Assembly (NCBI GenBank): GCA_964580995.1
Contig: CAZOMV010000069.1
Location: forward strand, 1 to 31,604
Length of the DNA stretch: 31,604 nucleotides
Source: JAKJEP01 sp964580995
Lineage (GTDB): Bacteria > Planctomycetota > Phycisphaerae > Sedimentisphaerales > SM23-30
Direction of reading: 5' to 3'
Shown here: piece by piece, positions 31,554 through 31,604 of the stretch
Layout: each line of letters starts with the position of its first letter
Numbering within the stretch: position 1 is the stretch's first letter
Made by a program: the position numbers and the translations under genes
Notes under the pieces: model-generated
The model's database searches: none
What the model was told of the DNA's origin: nothing
What the model saw: only the letters and a program-made list of their open reading frames with translations

Positions 31554-31604
31554 CCCAAGTTCCGCAGTTAGGGGTGGAAAACGTTGATTTTAGCGTAATA
31601 ACGC

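Noticed and set aside
1..31604. tRNA, rRNA or CRISPR arrays
   Set aside because: No cloverleaf, ribosomal or regularly spaced short repeat pattern was seen in any intergenic region.

Overview
The window looks like chromosomal DNA of a Planctomycetota bacterium, most likely class Phycisphaerae (Sedimentisphaerales-like). The evidence is indirect: secreted proteins ending in a single dockerin-like repeat of the form DxNxDCxVxLxDFAxxxxxWLxC, a PEP-CTERM sorting signal, a Tat-exported Gfo/Idh/MocA oxidoreductase, an NPCBM-GH36 galactosidase, and many carbohydrate regulators. Taxonomy is inference.

Layout. 1-2.3 kb: 3' part of a glycosidase-like protein fused to an SMP-30/gluconolactonase beta-propeller. 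2.8-3.9 kb (minus): nrdR and a second ATP-cone protein. 4.4-6.5 kb: tyrS and two uncharacterised genes. 6.5-8.4 kb: a DUF5131/TcmP gene pair with its own strong promoter; the second gene is strikingly AT-rich. 8.5-9.9 kb: der. 9.9-10.2 kb: 3' remnant of an IS630-type transposase abutting the next gene. 10.2-13.5 kb (minus): a secreted alpha/alpha-barrel protein and a sugar porter, divergent from a PocR-AraC regulator (13.7-14.6 kb). 15.0-16.9 kb: a two-copy LamG-dockerin protein with a clear terminator. 17.1-17.8 kb (minus): a GDSL-type lipoprotein. 18.2-19.2 kb: a FadR-type GntR regulator behind a near-consensus promoter. 19.2-23.9 kb: three consecutive secreted paralogues that share one N-terminal domain but have different C-terminal modules (LamG + unknown + dockerin; diverged second copy + dockerin; PEP-CTERM), closed by a terminator. 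24.1-26.6 kb: secreted GH36 alpha-galactosidase. 26.7-29.8 kb (minus): LacI regulator, SnoaL-like protein, Tat oxidoreductase. 29.9-31.6 kb: larB and nnrD.

How it fits together. Most of the window is an outer-surface or periplasmic carbohydrate-processing region arranged as small units, each with its own transcription factor (AraC/PocR, GntR/FCD, LacI). Housekeeping genes (nrdR, tyrS, der, larB, nnrD) are interspersed. The + strand is G-rich over roughly the first 19 kb and C-rich over the last 10 kb regardless of gene orientation, which hints at a replichore boundary or rearrangement. No tRNA, rRNA or CRISPR array was seen.

Best candidates for something undescribed: the three-paralogue cluster with a shared domain and swapped C-terminal anchors, and the DUF5131-TcmP pair.
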